Source: Rheinheimera maricola (GTDB taxonomy: Bacteria; Pseudomonadota; Gammaproteobacteria; Enterobacterales; Alteromonadaceae). Taken from it: a stretch of 64,000 bases of DNA. The stretch is taken from positions 124,001 through 188,000 of the forward strand of contig NZ_JAERPS020000006.1 of NCBI RefSeq assembly GCF_016918075.2. The letters are read 5' to 3'. This document shows positions 19,368 through 30,344 of this stretch, piece after piece. Numbering within the stretch: the stretch's first letter is position 1; every line of letters begins with the position of its first letter. A program made the translations under genes and the position numbers. The notes beneath the pieces were generated by a model, which was not told the DNA's origin, made no database searches, and saw only the letters and a program-made list of their open reading frames with translations.

Positions 19368-19676
19368 GTTACAATTTGTAACTGAATAAAAACAGGGATT
19401 AACAGCACGGAAGTTGCTGTACCAGTACGAAAGTGCGCGGTGCCTTTATAACCACATCTGGATGATGTGCTGCGTGATTCACGCTCAAGGATGATTACGA
19501 AAGTATCAGGATGATCGTAAACAATAAAATCAGATACGGAAAGCCAGAATAATAAAGGGAACAGACTAACAGGGCGTTATAGCAACATCAGGACGATGAC
19601 AGCGAATGAGAGAAGTGTCCACTTGACACAAACATACCCGGGGCGATAAGACAATCTTATCGCCTTTTCTTTTTGC
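19368..19676 (+). ncRNA. csrB: CsrB/RsmZ-family regulatory RNA with upstream palindrome
   Basis: No protein gene occupies 19162-19695. From about 19390 the sequence repeats GGA motifs, several in hairpin loops: CACATC-TGGAT-GATGTG (19453-19469), ATC-AGGAT-GAT (19505-19515) and CATC-AGGAC-GATG (19586-19598), plus AAGGATGA, ACGGAA, AAGGGA and ACAGGG in linkers. It ends in a strong terminator (GGCGATAAGA-CAA-TCTTATCGCC and T-rich tail, 19642-19676). This is the design of CsrB/RsmZ RNAs, which titrate the CsrA regulator. A perfect palindrome GTTACAA-T-TTGTAAC at 19368-19382 lies at the presumed promoter. The 5' end is estimated, not seen. Confidence 0.8.
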
Positions 19677-19695
19677 CCTAGTCAGCTACTTTTCT

Positions 19696-20346
19696 ATGTC
19701 TAATAACACTTGCCCACTGTGTTCACACTTATGCTGTAACTTATATCATCGTGATAAACGCCGTTCTTATCATCAATGTTCACGCTGCCAACTAGTATTT
19801 GCAGACCGCAACAGCGTGCTATCGGCAAAAGATGAGTTGGCGCAATATCAACTACACAACAACGACCTCAATGATGATGGCTATCGTCAGTTTTTGCTGC
19901 GCCTGGCCACGCCACTGTTAGCTGCCTTGCCAGCTTCTGGTTTACAAGGTTTGGATTTTGGCTGTGGTCCTGGCCCACTACTGGCGCAAATGTTATCTGA
20001 TGCAGGCCAGCATATGGCCGTGTGGGATCCCTATTTTGCAGCCGATAATAGCGTATTACAGCAACAATATGATTTTATTAGCTGTACTGAAGCAGTAGAA
20101 CACTTTGTTAACCCTGCCAGGGAGTGGGCACTGTGGCTTAAGCTACTTAAACCCGGCGGCACTTTAGCCATTATGACTAAGCGATACACCACCGCAGAGG
20201 CGTTCGCGAGTTGGCACTATAAACTGGATCCAACCCACGTCAGTTTCTTTTGCGAACATACTTTTTCCTATTTAGCCCAACGCGATAGTTTTGACCTGCA
20301 TTTCGTTGAAAAAGATGTTGTACTATTACAGCGGCGAAAGCATTAG
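19696..20346 (+). CDS. Class I SAM-dependent methyltransferase with zinc ribbon
   Basis: A 216-residue protein. An N-terminal zinc-ribbon-like segment (CPLCSHLCCNLY ... YHQCSRCQLVFADR) precedes a Rossmann methyltransferase core with LDFGCGPGPLL as SAM motif I near residue 90, an acidic residue after strand 2 (VWDPYFA) and CTEAVEHFVNP as the post-motif. LKPGGTLAIMTK is the typical motif III. This arrangement is seen in small methyltransferases of unknown substrate (UbiE/3-demethylubiquinone-like superfamily). Located just after the CsrB-like RNA, monocistronic. Confidence 0.8.
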   Translation: MSNNTCPLCSHLCCNLYHRDKRRSYHQCSRCQLVFADRNSVLSAKDELAQYQLHNNDLNDDGYRQFLLRLATPLLAALPASGLQGLDFGCGPGPLLAQMLSDAGQHMAVWDPYFAADNSVLQQQYDFISCTEAVEHFVNPAREWALWLKLLKPGGTLAIMTKRYTTAEAFASWHYKLDPTHVSFFCEHTFSYLAQRDSFDLHFVEKDVVLLQRRKH

Positions 20347-20399
20347 TCTTTCTGCGTAAAACTGGTTAAAATGTGCGCCCTTTTTTACAGGTAACAAAC

Positions 20400-20948
20400 A
20401 TGACTCGTCAGAAAAAAACCCGCTCCGCCGGCCCAAACGGTTTGCGCCATTTGTCATCGGAAGATATCCGCAAAACCCGCCAGCCAAAAGAGCAAACCAA
20501 AAAGAAAGGGGCCGGGTTAAAATCAGGTAGTCGCAATAGCGAAGTTGCGGTATCTGGCGTGACAAATACCAGCGCAGCGAATAAAGATCCGCGCGTAGGC
20601 AGCAAAAAGCCCATTGCGTTGATCAGCGAGGCTACTGTGCAGCAAACGGAGCAAAACGTAGCAGCCTTGCTACCCAAAGCAAGCCTGGCAAAGGCAAAGC
20701 CGGTGCAGTTGAGCGCCCAGCAAGAGTTAACCTTGATTGAAAATGATAGTTATCTGCAACAGTTGCTGGAGCGGGTAGAGCAAGATGAAGTGCTAACCGG
20801 TAAAGATGCAAAATATTTTAACGCCAAAACAGCTAGACTGGAGCAGCTGCTAGACGAGCTGGGGTTGAATGACGAGGCGGAGACGGATCCACTGGCGGCA
20901 TTTGAACGTACTGATTGGCGTAAAGACTTATTAGGTGATGAGGACTAA
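20400..20948 (+). CDS. yihI: Der GTPase-activating protein YihI
   Basis: A 182-residue basic/acidic protein: lysine-arginine-rich N-terminus (TRQKKTRSAGPNGLRHLSSE, KKKGAGLKSGSR) and acidic helical C-terminus (LLDELGLNDEAETDPLAAFE). This fits YihI, which stimulates the GTPase Der (EngA) and thereby tunes 50S subunit assembly. ATG 20400 was selected because similarity begins there; a longer frame from 20373 lacks it. The next gene, DUF2489, follows by 2 bp, as in many gammaproteobacteria. Confidence 0.88.
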   Translation: MTRQKKTRSAGPNGLRHLSSEDIRKTRQPKEQTKKKGAGLKSGSRNSEVAVSGVTNTSAANKDPRVGSKKPIALISEATVQQTEQNVAALLPKASLAKAKPVQLSAQQELTLIENDSYLQQLLERVEQDEVLTGKDAKYFNAKTARLEQLLDELGLNDEAETDPLAAFERTDWRKDLLGDED

Positions 20949-20950
20949 TA

Positions 20951-21406
20951 TTGAGCAGTACAACACTGAGCATAATGGTCGCAGCAGCGCTGCTTGTCGC
21001 CGGATTGGCATTTTATGCCGGCACTCTACTGTGGCGACTACAGCAACAAACTCAGGCTAAGCAAAAAAAACTGAATGAAAAGCGACAGTATCTACGTGAC
21101 AGTATTACGCTAATTTGCAAAGCCATGCGTGAAGAGCAATGTGAGCTATCTGAGGGTGCACTGCGAGTTTGGGTATTGTTGGACCATCTGGTGCCCGAGC
21201 GTAAACCAGACCCGGAAACAACTTACCCGGGCTTATATCAGATGTATCAGGTCGTAAAAGATATGCCCACGCATCAGGCGCGTAAAGAGCAAGCCAAATC
21301 CCTTACTCTGCAGCAAGATGAGTTGCGGTTGAAAGCTGAGCAAGATTTAAAGCAAAGTATTCTGGCAGATGCCAAAGCGTTATTGCTGCGGTTTCAGCCG
21401 GACTAA
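20951..21406 (+). CDS. DUF2489 membrane-anchored protein
   Basis: A 151-residue protein with one N-terminal transmembrane helix (IMVAAALLVAGLAFYAGTLL) followed by a long charged helix and the conserved block DSITLICKAMREEQCELSEG. This is the DUF2489 family, regularly found directly after yihI. The start codon is TTG, preceded by a GAGGA within the end of yihI, so translation is probably coupled. Function unknown. Confidence 0.8.
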   Translation: MSSTTLSIMVAAALLVAGLAFYAGTLLWRLQQQTQAKQKKLNEKRQYLRDSITLICKAMREEQCELSEGALRVWVLLDHLVPERKPDPETTYPGLYQMYQVVKDMPTHQARKEQAKSLTLQQDELRLKAEQDLKQSILADAKALLLRFQPD

Positions 21407-21432
21407 GCCGGCTGGTCTAACAGTGCAAACGG

Positions 21433-22716
21433 TTATTGTTTATATATTTGGCCTGCCTTCATAACAAAGCTTACCTGGCCCATTAGATTAATATCTTGCA
21501 GGGGATCGCCTGGCACAGCCACAATGTCAGCAATTTTTCCTGCCTTAATACTACCCAGTTCATCAGCGACGCCTAACAAGCGAGCGCCTTCTATAGTAGC
21601 ACTTTGTATCGCTTCCAACGCAGGCATGCCGACTTCCGTCATGTAAACAAACTCGCGCCAGTTGTTACCATGTTCATACACACCGGCGTCGGTACCAAAG
21701 GCAATTTTAACACCGGCTTTATAGGCTTCAGCAAACGTTTGCTGAATTCTGCCACCTATTGTTGCAGCTTTGGGCCGCACTAACTCGGGGAAAAAGCCAG
21801 CAATAGCCGATTTTTCTTCAGCCCATTTACCAGCGCTGATAGTAGGCACGAAGTAAGTGCCCTGCTTGCGCATCATGGCCATGGTATTTTTATCCATATA
21901 GGTACCATGCTCAATAGAGTCAACCCCGGCTTTAATTGCCCGTTCCATGCCTTCTTTGCCATGAGCATGTACCGCCACTTTCATACCGTAGTCTTTAGCT
22001 GTGCTGACAATGGCAGCCAGCTCTGCATCGGTAAACTGTGGATTGCTACCGCTTTTTGCCACACTGAGTACACCACCGGTAGCGGTAATTTTAATGAGAT
22101 CCGAGCCTTCTTTGTAACGCTGCCGCACAGCCTTTCGCGCTTCATCAGCACCATTGATAACACCGTCTTTCGGACCAGGATCAGCCATATAGACTGCAGC
22201 AACACCATTAGTCGGGTCAGCATGACCACCGGTGGTAGCCAGCGATTTGCCTGCTGCGAAAATACGTGGGCCTTTGATATAACCTTTTGCAATTGCTTTT
22301 TTTAATGCCGTGCTGATTTGATGGTTGTCGCCTAATTCCCTCACCGTAGTAAAACCGGCCATTAAGGTCTTTTCAGCAAAGGTGGCTCCACGCAAAGCGT
22401 AATCAGCTTCATTCATGGTAAAGCCTTCGCTGTAAACTGTTGGACTAAACTGGGTATAAAAATGTGTGTGCATATCCATAAGCCCCGGCATTACCGTATG
22501 CTGAGTTAGATCAATCACCACATCTTCAGTTGTTGGCTGGCGAAAACCTGCTTCTAGCGCAACTATTTTGTCTTGTTTCACCACTATAGTGTGCTCAGAC
22601 AATACCTGTTTGTTTTCTGCAGTAATCAGCTTGCCAGCATGGATCAGTGTAGCGCCACACACTTGAGCAGATGCAAACAGAGTACTTAGTAGCAGGGCAA
22701 CGGGCGTTTTATACAT
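21433..22716 (-). CDS. Exported imidazolonepropionase-like amidohydrolase (paralogue)
   Basis: A 427-residue amidohydrolase-superfamily enzyme with a signal peptide ([17 protein letters not shown]). Motifs match the protein at 6707-7996: [18 protein letters not shown] with the likely carboxylated lysine, [20 protein letters not shown] and [10 protein letters not shown]. It should hydrolyse dipeptides or N-acyl amino acids in the periplasm, like other Xaa-Pro dipeptidase-type members. Its context (DUF2489, DUF1285) gives no pathway clue. The two copies are divergent enough to be old paralogues. Confidence 0.85.
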   Translation of the reverse strand: MYKTPVALLLSTLFASAQVCGATLIHAGKLITAENKQVLSEHTIVVKQDKIVALEAGFRQPTTEDVVIDLTQHTVMPGLMDMHTHFYTQFSPTVYSEGFTMNEADYALRGATFAEKTLMAGFTTVRELGDNHQISTALKKAIAKGYIKGPRIFAAGKSLATTGGHADPTNGVAAVYMADPGPKDGVINGADEARKAVRQRYKEGSDLIKITATGGVLSVAKSGSNPQFTDAELAAIVSTAKDYGMKVAVHAHGKEGMERAIKAGVDSIEHGTYMDKNTMAMMRKQGTYFVPTISAGKWAEEKSAIAGFFPELVRPKAATIGGRIQQTFAEAYKAGVKIAFGTDAGVYEHGNNWREFVYMTEVGMPALEAIQSATIEGARLLGVADELGSIKAGKIADIVAVPGDPLQDINLMGQVSFVMKAGQIYKQ

Positions 22717-22822
22717 GTTATTTTAGCCTTCTGATATTTGGATAGTGCCAGTGTTAACCGCCACAGTGAAATTGGACAACCAGCTTGAGACAGGGTGTCA
22801 GTTTTCACCGACCAGTATCCGT

Positions 22823-23362
22823 TTAGACGATGGCGAAGCTAAACGGATATCCGGCACTCTTCAATTGATAATGTTGTTTTTTATTACAACTAACAGGCAC
22901 GGCCTGGGCCGCTAATTGATAGTAAACATTGCGGCTTAGTTTAGCCCGCAAGCCACGCCACAGCTGTAAGTAAGGCAGACATTGCTGCTGCGGGTCGGCC
23001 CTAAGCCGCAGCGGGTACTCAGGACTTACCAGTACCTGTTGTTGCACATTAGTGGTCAATTGCAAGGCCGGGCCTGTTGCTGTTTCAAGCCAACACCAGT
23101 CCGTAACTAAAAAGGGGGCATCAGCGACTGTGATACGTATTTTTTCGACCGGTGTTTGCAGAAAATATTCGCCATGCTGCTGCAATAACACTGAAGCAAA
23201 TAGCTGTACCAGCGCTGGACGTTGAATTTTACTGCCTTGATAAAACCAATTAGCGTCGGCATCAATATGCAAAGGTAAATCACCACAAAAGGGTGGGTCC
23301 CAGCTTTCTACCGGTGCAAGGTCTGTTTGTTGCAGCTGTTGTTGTAGCGTAGCTAAATCCAT
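22823..23362 (-). CDS. DUF1285 family protein
   Basis: A 179-residue soluble protein with the DUF1285 pattern: PPFCGDLPLHIDADANWFYQGSKI near the N-terminus, then ALVQLFASVL, YFLQTPVEKIRI and DAPFLVTD. Members are small two-domain proteins of unknown function, widespread in proteobacteria. Standalone gene beside tRNA-His. Confidence 0.85.
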   Translation of the reverse strand: MDLATLQQQLQQTDLAPVESWDPPFCGDLPLHIDADANWFYQGSKIQRPALVQLFASVLLQQHGEYFLQTPVEKIRITVADAPFLVTDWCWLETATGPALQLTTNVQQQVLVSPEYPLRLRADPQQQCLPYLQLWRGLRAKLSRNVYYQLAAQAVPVSCNKKQHYQLKSAGYPFSFAIV

Positions 23363-23454
23363 AGCGATGTACCACCTTACGCAGTATTTACTATCAGTGA
23401 AATCAGCTTAGCAAAACTGAGCGGGCGCGTTGGGGTGCTAATGATAAGAAAAAG

Positions 23455-23531
23455 TGGGGTGACTGATGGGGCTCGAACCCACGACAACCGGAATCACAAT
23501 CCGGGGCTCTACCAACTGAGCTACAATCACC
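23455..23531 (-). tRNA. tRNA-His (GTG)
   Basis: A 77-nt cloverleaf on the minus strand, starting GGTGATTGTAGCTCAGTTGG and ending ATCAGTCACCCCA with the CCA encoded. The anticodon loop is GATTGTGATT, anticodon GTG. The extra 5' G opposite C73, unique to tRNA-His, is present. T loop GGTTCGAGCC is canonical. Very close to E. coli tRNA-His. Confidence 0.97.
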
Positions 23532-23691
23532 GCCGTGCAAAGTATTTTACCTAAGTTTATGCAGCCAACCAAGCATTTTTCTGTCCGGCCTGAAATCACT
23601 AAGCTGTCATGCCGTTTTCATGCATTCCACCAAGCTTCTATGCTACTATTCGCCCTGTTTGCTTAAATTTATTGATGCACAGGAGCGTGTT

Positions 23692-24516
23692 ATGGAACAA
23701 ATCACCCAGTTATTTCAAGAAAATCATGAGGTGCTGTTAGGCTACTTTTTGCAGCTTTTTGCCGCTATCGTTATATTTTATATTGGCCGCATGGTAGCCA
23801 AAACCGTTAAACGCTTTATGGAAAAGGCCCTGCTTTCCCGCTCGGTAGATAAAGCTGTGGTGTCTTTTATCGCCAGTATTGTTTACGCCCTTATTCTAAT
23901 TGCTACTGTGTTAATGGCTTTATCACAAGTTGGCGTACAAACCACGTCTTTTATTGCTATTTTAGGCGCAGCCGGTTTAGCGGTTGGTTTGGCGTTGCAG
24001 GGCTCGCTGGCTAATTTTGCCTCTGGTATCCTGATCATTTTATTCCGGCCGTTCAAGTCTGGGGATTTTATCGATGCAGGTGGCATTACCGGCACGGTAG
24101 ATAAAATTGAAATTTTCCAAACCACTATGAAAACACCAGACAATAAGTTGGTTATTGTACCCAATGCCCAAGTTACCGGTGGCGCTATTACAAACTATTC
24201 TGCCGAACCGATTCGCCGTGTTGATTTAGTGATTGGTATCAGTTACGACTCTGACTTACGCAAAGCCAAGCAAATTCTTGAGAAGATGTTAGCTGACGAC
24301 GAACGGGTTTTACCGCAGCCAGAAGCTACGGTAAAAGTGGGCGCTTTGGCAGACTCTTCGGTTAATCTGAATGTGCGCCCCTGGGTAAACTCTGCAGATT
24401 ACTGGGGTGTATATTGGGACACGTTGGAAAAGGTTAAACTGGCATTTGATGAACAAGGTATTGCTATTCCATTTCCACAAATGGACGTGCATATAAAGAA
24501 AGACAAGCAGGAGTAA
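23692..24516 (+). CDS. mscS: Small-conductance mechanosensitive channel MscS
   Basis: A 274-residue inner-membrane channel: three transmembrane segments (about residues 20-40, 60-80 and 90-115) with the pore helix LGAAGLAVGLALQGSLANFASG, matching the TM3 glycine/alanine pattern of E. coli MscS, followed by the cytoplasmic vestibule (GDFIDAGGITGTV, PNAQVTGGAITNYS). Gated by membrane tension on hypo-osmotic shock. ATG 23692 follows an AGGAG; the longer frame from 23620 is unlikely. A DUF481 gene follows by 2 bp. Confidence 0.92.
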   Translation: MEQITQLFQENHEVLLGYFLQLFAAIVIFYIGRMVAKTVKRFMEKALLSRSVDKAVVSFIASIVYALILIATVLMALSQVGVQTTSFIAILGAAGLAVGLALQGSLANFASGILIILFRPFKSGDFIDAGGITGTVDKIEIFQTTMKTPDNKLVIVPNAQVTGGAITNYSAEPIRRVDLVIGISYDSDLRKAKQILEKMLADDERVLPQPEATVKVGALADSSVNLNVRPWVNSADYWGVYWDTLEKVKLAFDEQGIAIPFPQMDVHIKKDKQE

Positions 24517-24518
24517 GT

Positions 24519-25265
24519 ATGAAGTTCTATTCAATTCTGGCAGCCGCTGTGGTTGTAAGCATACAAGTGCAGGCCGATGACACTGCCGCGAGCGGTAAAG
24601 TATGGACAACTTCAGCAGAATTAGGCGCCATTACTACGTCAGGCAATACTGCAGGCACGTCGGTTACCGGGAAAATTGATGCCAAACAAGAGCTTGAACA
24701 GTGGAGCAATCAGTATATTTTCAGCGCCTTTTTTAAGGAAGACGAAAAAACCGATGATAATGGCGACAAATTCAATGAACGCTCAGCAGAGCGTTACCTG
24801 ATTTCAGCTAAAACAGCTTATAAGTTAGAGCAAGAGTTCGATAAGCTGTTCGCTTTTGCTTCTTATACTGACGACGAATTTGGTGCCTACACTAAATACA
24901 CCACCCTGGCGGTCGGTTATGGAACGCGACTGTTTAACGTAGAAGATAAGTCACTGGATGTGGAAATCGGTCCGGGTTATTTCAGCGGTAAAAGGTCAAC
25001 AGGTGAGAGCGAAAGCGGTCTGATCGCGCGTGGTGCGGCATCGTTTAACTGGACAATTAGCGAATCAGCCAGTTTTGCCCAAACGTTGAGTGTCGAGTAC
25101 GGTAATGACAATACCCGTACTATCGCTGAAACCTCATTACTCGCCAAAGTTAACGGTTCATTGCAGATGAAAGCGGCATTTCTGCTGCAAAATGACTCTG
25201 ATGTGCCGGTTGGTAAAAAAAGTACTGATACGCAAACTTCTCTCACACTGGTTTATTCGTTCTAA
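24519..25265 (+). CDS. DUF481 outer-membrane beta-barrel (YdiY-like)
   Basis: A 248-residue protein with a signal peptide (FYSILAAAVVVSIQVQA) and alternating beta-strand pattern ending in TQTSLTLVYSF, the terminal Phe expected of an outer-membrane barrel. GTSVTGKIDAKQE and NERSAERYLISAKTAYKL match the DUF481 (salt-induced YdiY) family. It is cotranscribed with mscS (2-bp gap), which suits an osmotic-response pairing. Function of the family is not established. Confidence 0.85.
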   Translation: MKFYSILAAAVVVSIQVQADDTAASGKVWTTSAELGAITTSGNTAGTSVTGKIDAKQELEQWSNQYIFSAFFKEDEKTDDNGDKFNERSAERYLISAKTAYKLEQEFDKLFAFASYTDDEFGAYTKYTTLAVGYGTRLFNVEDKSLDVEIGPGYFSGKRSTGESESGLIARGAASFNWTISESASFAQTLSVEYGNDNTRTIAETSLLAKVNGSLQMKAAFLLQNDSDVPVGKKSTDTQTSLTLVYSF

Positions 25266-25286
25266 GCCGGCTGTTTTGCTTAATTT

Positions 25287-25311
25287 AGCCCGCCATTGCG
25301 CGGGCTTTATT
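25287..25311 (+). terminator. Terminator of the mscS-DUF481 operon
   Basis: AGCCCGC-CATTGC-GCGGGCT stem followed by TTATTTATT. Confidence 0.75.
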
Positions 25312-25408
25312 TATTGATTGATTTAACTTACGGTCACTTAGGCTGCATCACTGACTTTTTGCGCTATGCTTTGTTTACTACTTCCCCTCACCATCGACAC
25401 CCAACTTA

Positions 25409-27376
25409 ATGACAGCGAGAAAGAATGAACAGCAGGGTAAATTAGTACAACAACCCTGGTTTGCAGCTGTAATTTACCTGGTGCTGGGCCTGAGCTGGAT
25501 AGCCGGCAGCGACACCGTATTGGCCTGGCTAATTTCGGATTCCACCACCCTGACACAATACCAAAGCTACAAAGGCTATTTTTATGTCAGCCTTACGGCA
25601 GTTTTAGCTTGGCTACTACTTAACCAGAAGCAGCAACATGCACGCTCATTGAATGCAGCAGAGAAGCGAGCCCAACAGCAGTTGGCGTTAAGTGAGCTGC
25701 GGTTACGTACGTTGCTGGATAACACTCCACAAATTGCCATTCAGGGTTATCTGCCCGATGGCACAACTTTCTACTGGAATAAAGCCAGTGAGCTTATCTA
25801 TGGCTACAGCAAAGAAGAGGCTATCGGCACGAACTTACTAGAGCTGATCATCCCTTCATATATGCATGATGCAGTATCGGAAGCCATGGCACAAATGGCG
25901 GCAACCGGCATTGCAATTCCATCGGAAGAGCTTGCTCTGCGACGCAAAGATGGCTCTTTGGTGCCGGTATATTCCGGGCATGCCGTGGTGAAGCTGGCTG
26001 ATACTGAGGCGCAAATTTATTGTATTGATGTCGATTTGACCGAACGGAAAAAACAAGCAGCAGAACTGGCTTTTTTAGCCGATTTTGATGCCGTTACCCG
26101 GTTACCGAACCGGCAGCATTTTAGCCAGTGTATTAACCGGGCCATTGCCACAGCTAAAGTGAATAGTAGCCAATGCGCCGTTATGTTGATGGATTTGGAT
26201 AACTTTAAAGATATTAATGACAGCTTTGGTCACAGTGCAGGCGATAAATTACTAATGCAGGTCAGCCAACGCTTGCAGCAATGTTGCACGCCGCAACACA
26301 CGCTGGCTCGGCTGGGCGGCGATGAGTTTGGTGTGCTGGTGCAATCGGTGCAGTCAGTTGACGAGCTGGCTGAACTGGCAAATATGCTGCTGCTGCAGTT
26401 CGAGCAACCCTGCCAGCTTGGTAACGGCAATGACGTTATTACTGCAGCCTCTATTGGTATCAGCCTATACCCTGACCATGCACTAAACAGTGAAGACCTC
26501 ATCCGCGCAGCTGACGCCGCTATGTACAAAGTAAAGCATGCCGGACGTAATCATATGGCGTTTTATTCCGATGAATTAACCGCGCAAGCCCGCAATCGCG
26601 TATTACTGGAAGGCCGGCTACGCACTGCGCTTAAGCAGGACAAGCTTGAGTGCTACTATCAACCTCAAATTGATATCGGCAGCGGCAAACTGATTGGAGC
26701 CGAAGTTCTGCTGCGTTGGCATGATACCGAACTAGGATTTATTTCACCTACGGTGTTTATTCCGTTAGCCGAAAGTTGCGGCCTGATTCATGAGCTGGGA
26801 TTGTGGGTATTACAACACAGTTGCCAGCAATTTAGTCGCTGGCTGGAACAAGGCATAACGCCATTTAGCCTGGCGGTAAACGTGTCTGCTCATCAGTTTA
26901 GCAAAGACCAATTGTTTGACGAACTAACACAAGTATTAGCAGACAACGCCATGCCCGCGCATTATCTCGAACTGGAAGTCACGGAAAGCGCGCTGATGAT
27001 TGATGAAGCCAAAGTTGTCGCCACCATGCGGCAAATAAAAGCGCTGGGGGTGCGGCTGGCAATTGATGACTTTGGCACGGGCTACTCTTCCCTGTCATAC
27101 CTTAAGCGCCTGCCGCTGGACATCCTTAAAATAGACCGTCGTTTTATTGAGCATATTCCTCAAGCAAATGACGATATGCAAATTGCAAGTGCCATTATTG
27201 CCCTGGCCCACACCATGAATTTTAAAGTGCTAGCCGAGGGCGTCGAAACAGCCGAGCAATTGGCGTTTTTACGCCAGCAAGGCTGCGATTATTATCAGGG
27301 CTACTACTTCAGCAAACCGTTGCCTGCCACTGAGTTCATTAACCTGCTACAGCAACAGCCTAACTCACTACGCTGA
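25409..27376 (+). CDS. Membrane PAS-GGDEF-EAL cyclic-di-GMP protein
   Basis: A 655-residue protein: two N-terminal transmembrane helices (about 20-42 and 53-72), a PAS domain (about 95-215; [19 protein letters not shown]), a GGDEF domain with [13 protein letters not shown] (about 310) and an EAL domain. The GGDEF signature and preceding metal Asp ([12 protein letters not shown]) look intact. The EAL motif is EVL, a common active variant, and [25 protein letters not shown] and AEGVET are present, so phosphodiesterase activity is likely. Bifunctional or PDE-dominant. Last 17 bases overlap the convergent sbcC gene. Confidence 0.88.
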   Translation: MTARKNEQQGKLVQQPWFAAVIYLVLGLSWIAGSDTVLAWLISDSTTLTQYQSYKGYFYVSLTAVLAWLLLNQKQQHARSLNAAEKRAQQQLALSELRLRTLLDNTPQIAIQGYLPDGTTFYWNKASELIYGYSKEEAIGTNLLELIIPSYMHDAVSEAMAQMAATGIAIPSEELALRRKDGSLVPVYSGHAVVKLADTEAQIYCIDVDLTERKKQAAELAFLADFDAVTRLPNRQHFSQCINRAIATAKVNSSQCAVMLMDLDNFKDINDSFGHSAGDKLLMQVSQRLQQCCTPQHTLARLGGDEFGVLVQSVQSVDELAELANMLLLQFEQPCQLGNGNDVITAASIGISLYPDHALNSEDLIRAADAAMYKVKHAGRNHMAFYSDELTAQARNRVLLEGRLRTALKQDKLECYYQPQIDIGSGKLIGAEVLLRWHDTELGFISPTVFIPLAESCGLIHELGLWVLQHSCQQFSRWLEQGITPFSLAVNVSAHQFSKDQLFDELTQVLADNAMPAHYLELEVTESALMIDEAKVVATMRQIKALGVRLAIDDFGTGYSSLSYLKRLPLDILKIDRRFIEHIPQANDDMQIASAIIALAHTMNFKVLAEGVETAEQLAFLRQQGCDYYQGYYFSKPLPATEFINLLQQQPNSLR

Positions 27377-30344
27377 TTTGGCTGAACCCCAACCCTTGTT
27401 GCTTATCTACTTTAACCTGCACAGCAATACGCTCTTTTAACGCTTCGACATGGCTAATGATACCGATCATTTTCCCACTGGCATTAAGGTTATCTAACGC
27501 ACTCAGTGCACTGTCCAGCGTGTCAGCATCCAGCGTGCCAAAGCCTTCATCCAGAAATAGCGAATCAATACGGGTTTTATTGCTCGCTAAATCCGATAAC
27601 GCCAGCGCCAATGCCAGACTGACCAAGAAGCTTTCACCACCGGACAAGGTTTTGGTATCCCGCTCACTGTCGGCCTGCCAGGTATCCAGTACCCTTAACT
27701 CCAATTCAGCGTCGTTGTGGCGGGCTAATTGATAACGGTTATGCAATACCGCCAGCTGGCGGTTGGCCAATACAATTAACTGCTGCAGCGTTAAGCTTTG
27801 CGCAAAACGCCGATAACGGGCGCCATCGGCCGAGCCTACCAGGCTGTTCAGGCGCTGCCAGCATTCATACTGTTGCTGGCGCGTAGCAATGTCCTGCAAC
27901 AGTTGCTGCTGGCCATCGCGACGCGCAGCATCGCTGCTAAGCCGCTGCTGCAGCTGACCCAGGCGCTCAGTCAGTTGCTGCACCTGTTGCTCCAATTGCT
28001 GCAATTGAGTATTCAGTTCAGTAACCGGCATTGCCGACAATTGTTGCTGCGCCAACAGCTGGGCGCGCTGCTGCCATTCGGCCAGCATGCGTCGCGCAGC
28101 TATTTCGGCTTGTTGTAAGCGCTGCTCTAACTGCTGCAGCGCATTGCATTCAGCGTCACTCAGCAGTGCAGCGTGAAATGCGGCTTCATCTGCAAAGCTG
28201 CTATCACTCAACGCCTGTTGCCACTGCTCAAGACTATGCTCGCTGTCGGTTCGTATTTGCTGCTGCTGTCGCACCAGTACTTGCTGCTGCCCCTGCCATT
28301 GCTGCAATTGTTGCAGTAGCTGCTGTAATGCGGCACTAATGCTTGCCAGGTCTGTACTTTCTACCTGTTGCGCCGGCACGTCCTGCTGCATCGCTTGCCA
28401 TTGCTGTTGCCAATGGCCAAGTTGCACGGCAAGCTCGGCCTGCTGCTCTGCCAGGCGGGCGCTCTGCTGTTGCAGCAACTGTTGCTGATGTTGATTGCCG
28501 GTTTGCGCCGCAGCGATTTGCTGCTGTTTATCTTTGCCATGCTGGCGCTGTTGCTGCCACTGCTCAAGCTGGCTTAAGCGCTGCCCGGTTTGATCCAGGG
28601 CCTGCACTAACGCCGCTATTTCAGTGGCTACAGAACTCGCACCATCCGGTGTTGACTGCTGCCCAATGCTGTCACTTAGCTCAGCCAGGCCCGCTGCTAA
28701 CTGGGCTTGCTGCAGGTGCAGCTGACGCAGCTCGGCTTGCAGCCCTGCGTCCCTCTTATTTATCGCTTCACCCTGCTGCTGTACCGATAGTAGTTCCGCT
28801 TCTTTGGCCGCCAGTTGTTGTTCGGTATCAGAACTATGTAACTGTTGATAAGACTCAACGGCCGGATGCTCCGTCGCTCCGCACAACGGGCAGGCGTGAC
28901 CAGGCTGAAGCCGCGACCGATGTTCAGACAGCTGCATAATGACCAGCTGCTGGGCTAATAACAGCTTTTTGTCTTTTACCTGCTCAGACAATTCTTTATA
29001 ACGTTGGCGCAGCTGCGCCAGTTCAGCATCAAGAGGCTTGTGCTTTTGTTGAAGTTCGTTGATTTGCTGCACAACGACGTCGTGTTGTTGTTGCTGCTTT
29101 TGCTGCAATTGCAGCTGTTGCTGCAATTGCTGTAGTTGATAAATACGTTCTCGTTGCTGTTGTTGTTGCTGGCGTAGACTTTCTGGTTTTGCCTCTGCCA
29201 AGGCGCCATCCAGCTGGCTAAGCTGGTTAGTAAGTTCTGTTTGCTGTGACGACAAGCTGGCAAGTTGCTGTGCTAGCTGCTGTTGCTGCACACTCAGCCG
29301 CTGTGCTTTTTCCTGCCCTTGTTGTTGTTGCCGCGTTATATACTGCATCCCTTGCCACAGCAGGCGGCCTTGCTGCTGTTGTCCATCGGCTAACAGCTGC
29401 TGCAGCTTAACTTGCTCCTGCTGACATTGCTGCTGTTGCTGGCGCTGTATATGCAGCGTTGTGTACAACGGCGCCAGCTTACTAGCCGGTAGGTGGCTTT
29501 GTAGTCGCAGCAGTTCTGGCCGCTGTGCTGCAGTGGCGGCTGTCGCCTGGGCTAACTCTTGTTCGGCCTGAGCAACTTCACGCTCTGCACTGTTGAGCTG
29601 TTCTCGCCAATTCAACGTTTGCCGCTGCTTGAGCACGGCCTGCTGCTGCCGGGACAAATGCTGTTTTAACTCAGCTAACTCGTCACTTAACGCCAGCTGT
29701 TGTTCGCTGCTCAAAAGCTCTACTGCACCTGCTTTTGCTTGCAGCAACTCGAGTTGGCTTTTTAGCGCGCGGCAATCGTTAAATACCTGCTGCGAGATCC
29801 GACCATAAATATCGGTACCAGTCAGCTCTTCCAGCAGTTCGGCACGCTCATTGGCATCGGCATTTAAAAAAGCAGCAAAACCGCCCTGCGCCAGTAGCAT
29901 CGACTTGGTAAAGCGGCCGAAATCCAGCCCGGTTATCTCGCTAACCAGCCGCAGCTTGTCGCTGGTTTTATCCGTGAGGATAGTGCCATCCAGTTTGGCT
30001 AATTCGACTTTGGCCGGCTGCAAGTTGCCGTCACTTTGGCCGCGGGCTCGGCGCTGGCTCCAAAATGCCCGGTAACCTACACCTGCTACTTCAAATTCGA
30101 CTTCGGCCAGGCACTCACTGGTATGACGCGTCATCAATTCATTGCTGGTTGGTGACGTTTTTAAGCGCGGTGTCTGGTGATATAGCGCCAAACAAATGGC
30201 ATCCAAAATAGTAGTTTTTCCGGCACCAGTGGGGCCGGTAATGGCAAAAATATTACTTTGGCTAAACGGCGGCTGGCGAAAATCAATTAGCCATTCACCG
30301 CGCAGAGAATTAAGGTTTTGCAAGCGCACCGACAGCACCTTCAT
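27360..30344 (-). CDS. sbcC: Exonuclease subunit SbcC
   Basis: A 994-residue SMC-like ATPase of the Mre11-Rad50 type. Walker [15 protein letters not shown] near residue 39, an extremely glutamine-rich coiled coil on both sides of a zinc hook ([10 protein letters not shown] near residue 480), the signature [20 protein letters not shown] and Walker [12 protein letters not shown] near the C-terminus. With SbcD it cleaves hairpins and protein-blocked DNA ends. Its start overlaps the sbcD stop by 4 bp. The Gln-rich coil explains several long but false ORFs on the opposite strand. Confidence 0.95.
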   Translation of the reverse strand: MKVLSVRLQNLNSLRGEWLIDFRQPPFSQSNIFAITGPTGAGKTTILDAICLALYHQTPRLKTSPTSNELMTRHTSECLAEVEFEVAGVGYRAFWSQRRARGQSDGNLQPAKVELAKLDGTILTDKTSDKLRLVSEITGLDFGRFTKSMLLAQGGFAAFLNADANERAELLEELTGTDIYGRISQQVFNDCRALKSQLELLQAKAGAVELLSSEQQLALSDELAELKQHLSRQQQAVLKQRQTLNWREQLNSAEREVAQAEQELAQATAATAAQRPELLRLQSHLPASKLAPLYTTLHIQRQQQQQCQQEQVKLQQLLADGQQQQGRLLWQGMQYITRQQQQGQEKAQRLSVQQQQLAQQLASLSSQQTELTNQLSQLDGALAEAKPESLRQQQQQQRERIYQLQQLQQQLQLQQKQQQQHDVVVQQINELQQKHKPLDAELAQLRQRYKELSEQVKDKKLLLAQQLVIMQLSEHRSRLQPGHACPLCGATEHPAVESYQQLHSSDTEQQLAAKEAELLSVQQQGEAINKRDAGLQAELRQLHLQQAQLAAGLAELSDSIGQQSTPDGASSVATEIAALVQALDQTGQRLSQLEQWQQQRQHGKDKQQQIAAAQTGNQHQQQLLQQQSARLAEQQAELAVQLGHWQQQWQAMQQDVPAQQVESTDLASISAALQQLLQQLQQWQGQQQVLVRQQQQIRTDSEHSLEQWQQALSDSSFADEAAFHAALLSDAECNALQQLEQRLQQAEIAARRMLAEWQQRAQLLAQQQLSAMPVTELNTQLQQLEQQVQQLTERLGQLQQRLSSDAARRDGQQQLLQDIATRQQQYECWQRLNSLVGSADGARYRRFAQSLTLQQLIVLANRQLAVLHNRYQLARHNDAELELRVLDTWQADSERDTKTLSGGESFLVSLALALALSDLASNKTRIDSLFLDEGFGTLDADTLDSALSALDNLNASGKMIGIISHVEALKERIAVQVKVDKQQGLGFSQISVVS

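Noticed and set aside
28343..28939. 198-codon open frame on the plus strand inside sbcC
   Set aside because: It is antisense to the Gln-rich coiled coil of SbcC; CTG/CAG-rich sequence gives long false frames rich in Ala, Pro and Leu, with no ribosome-binding site.
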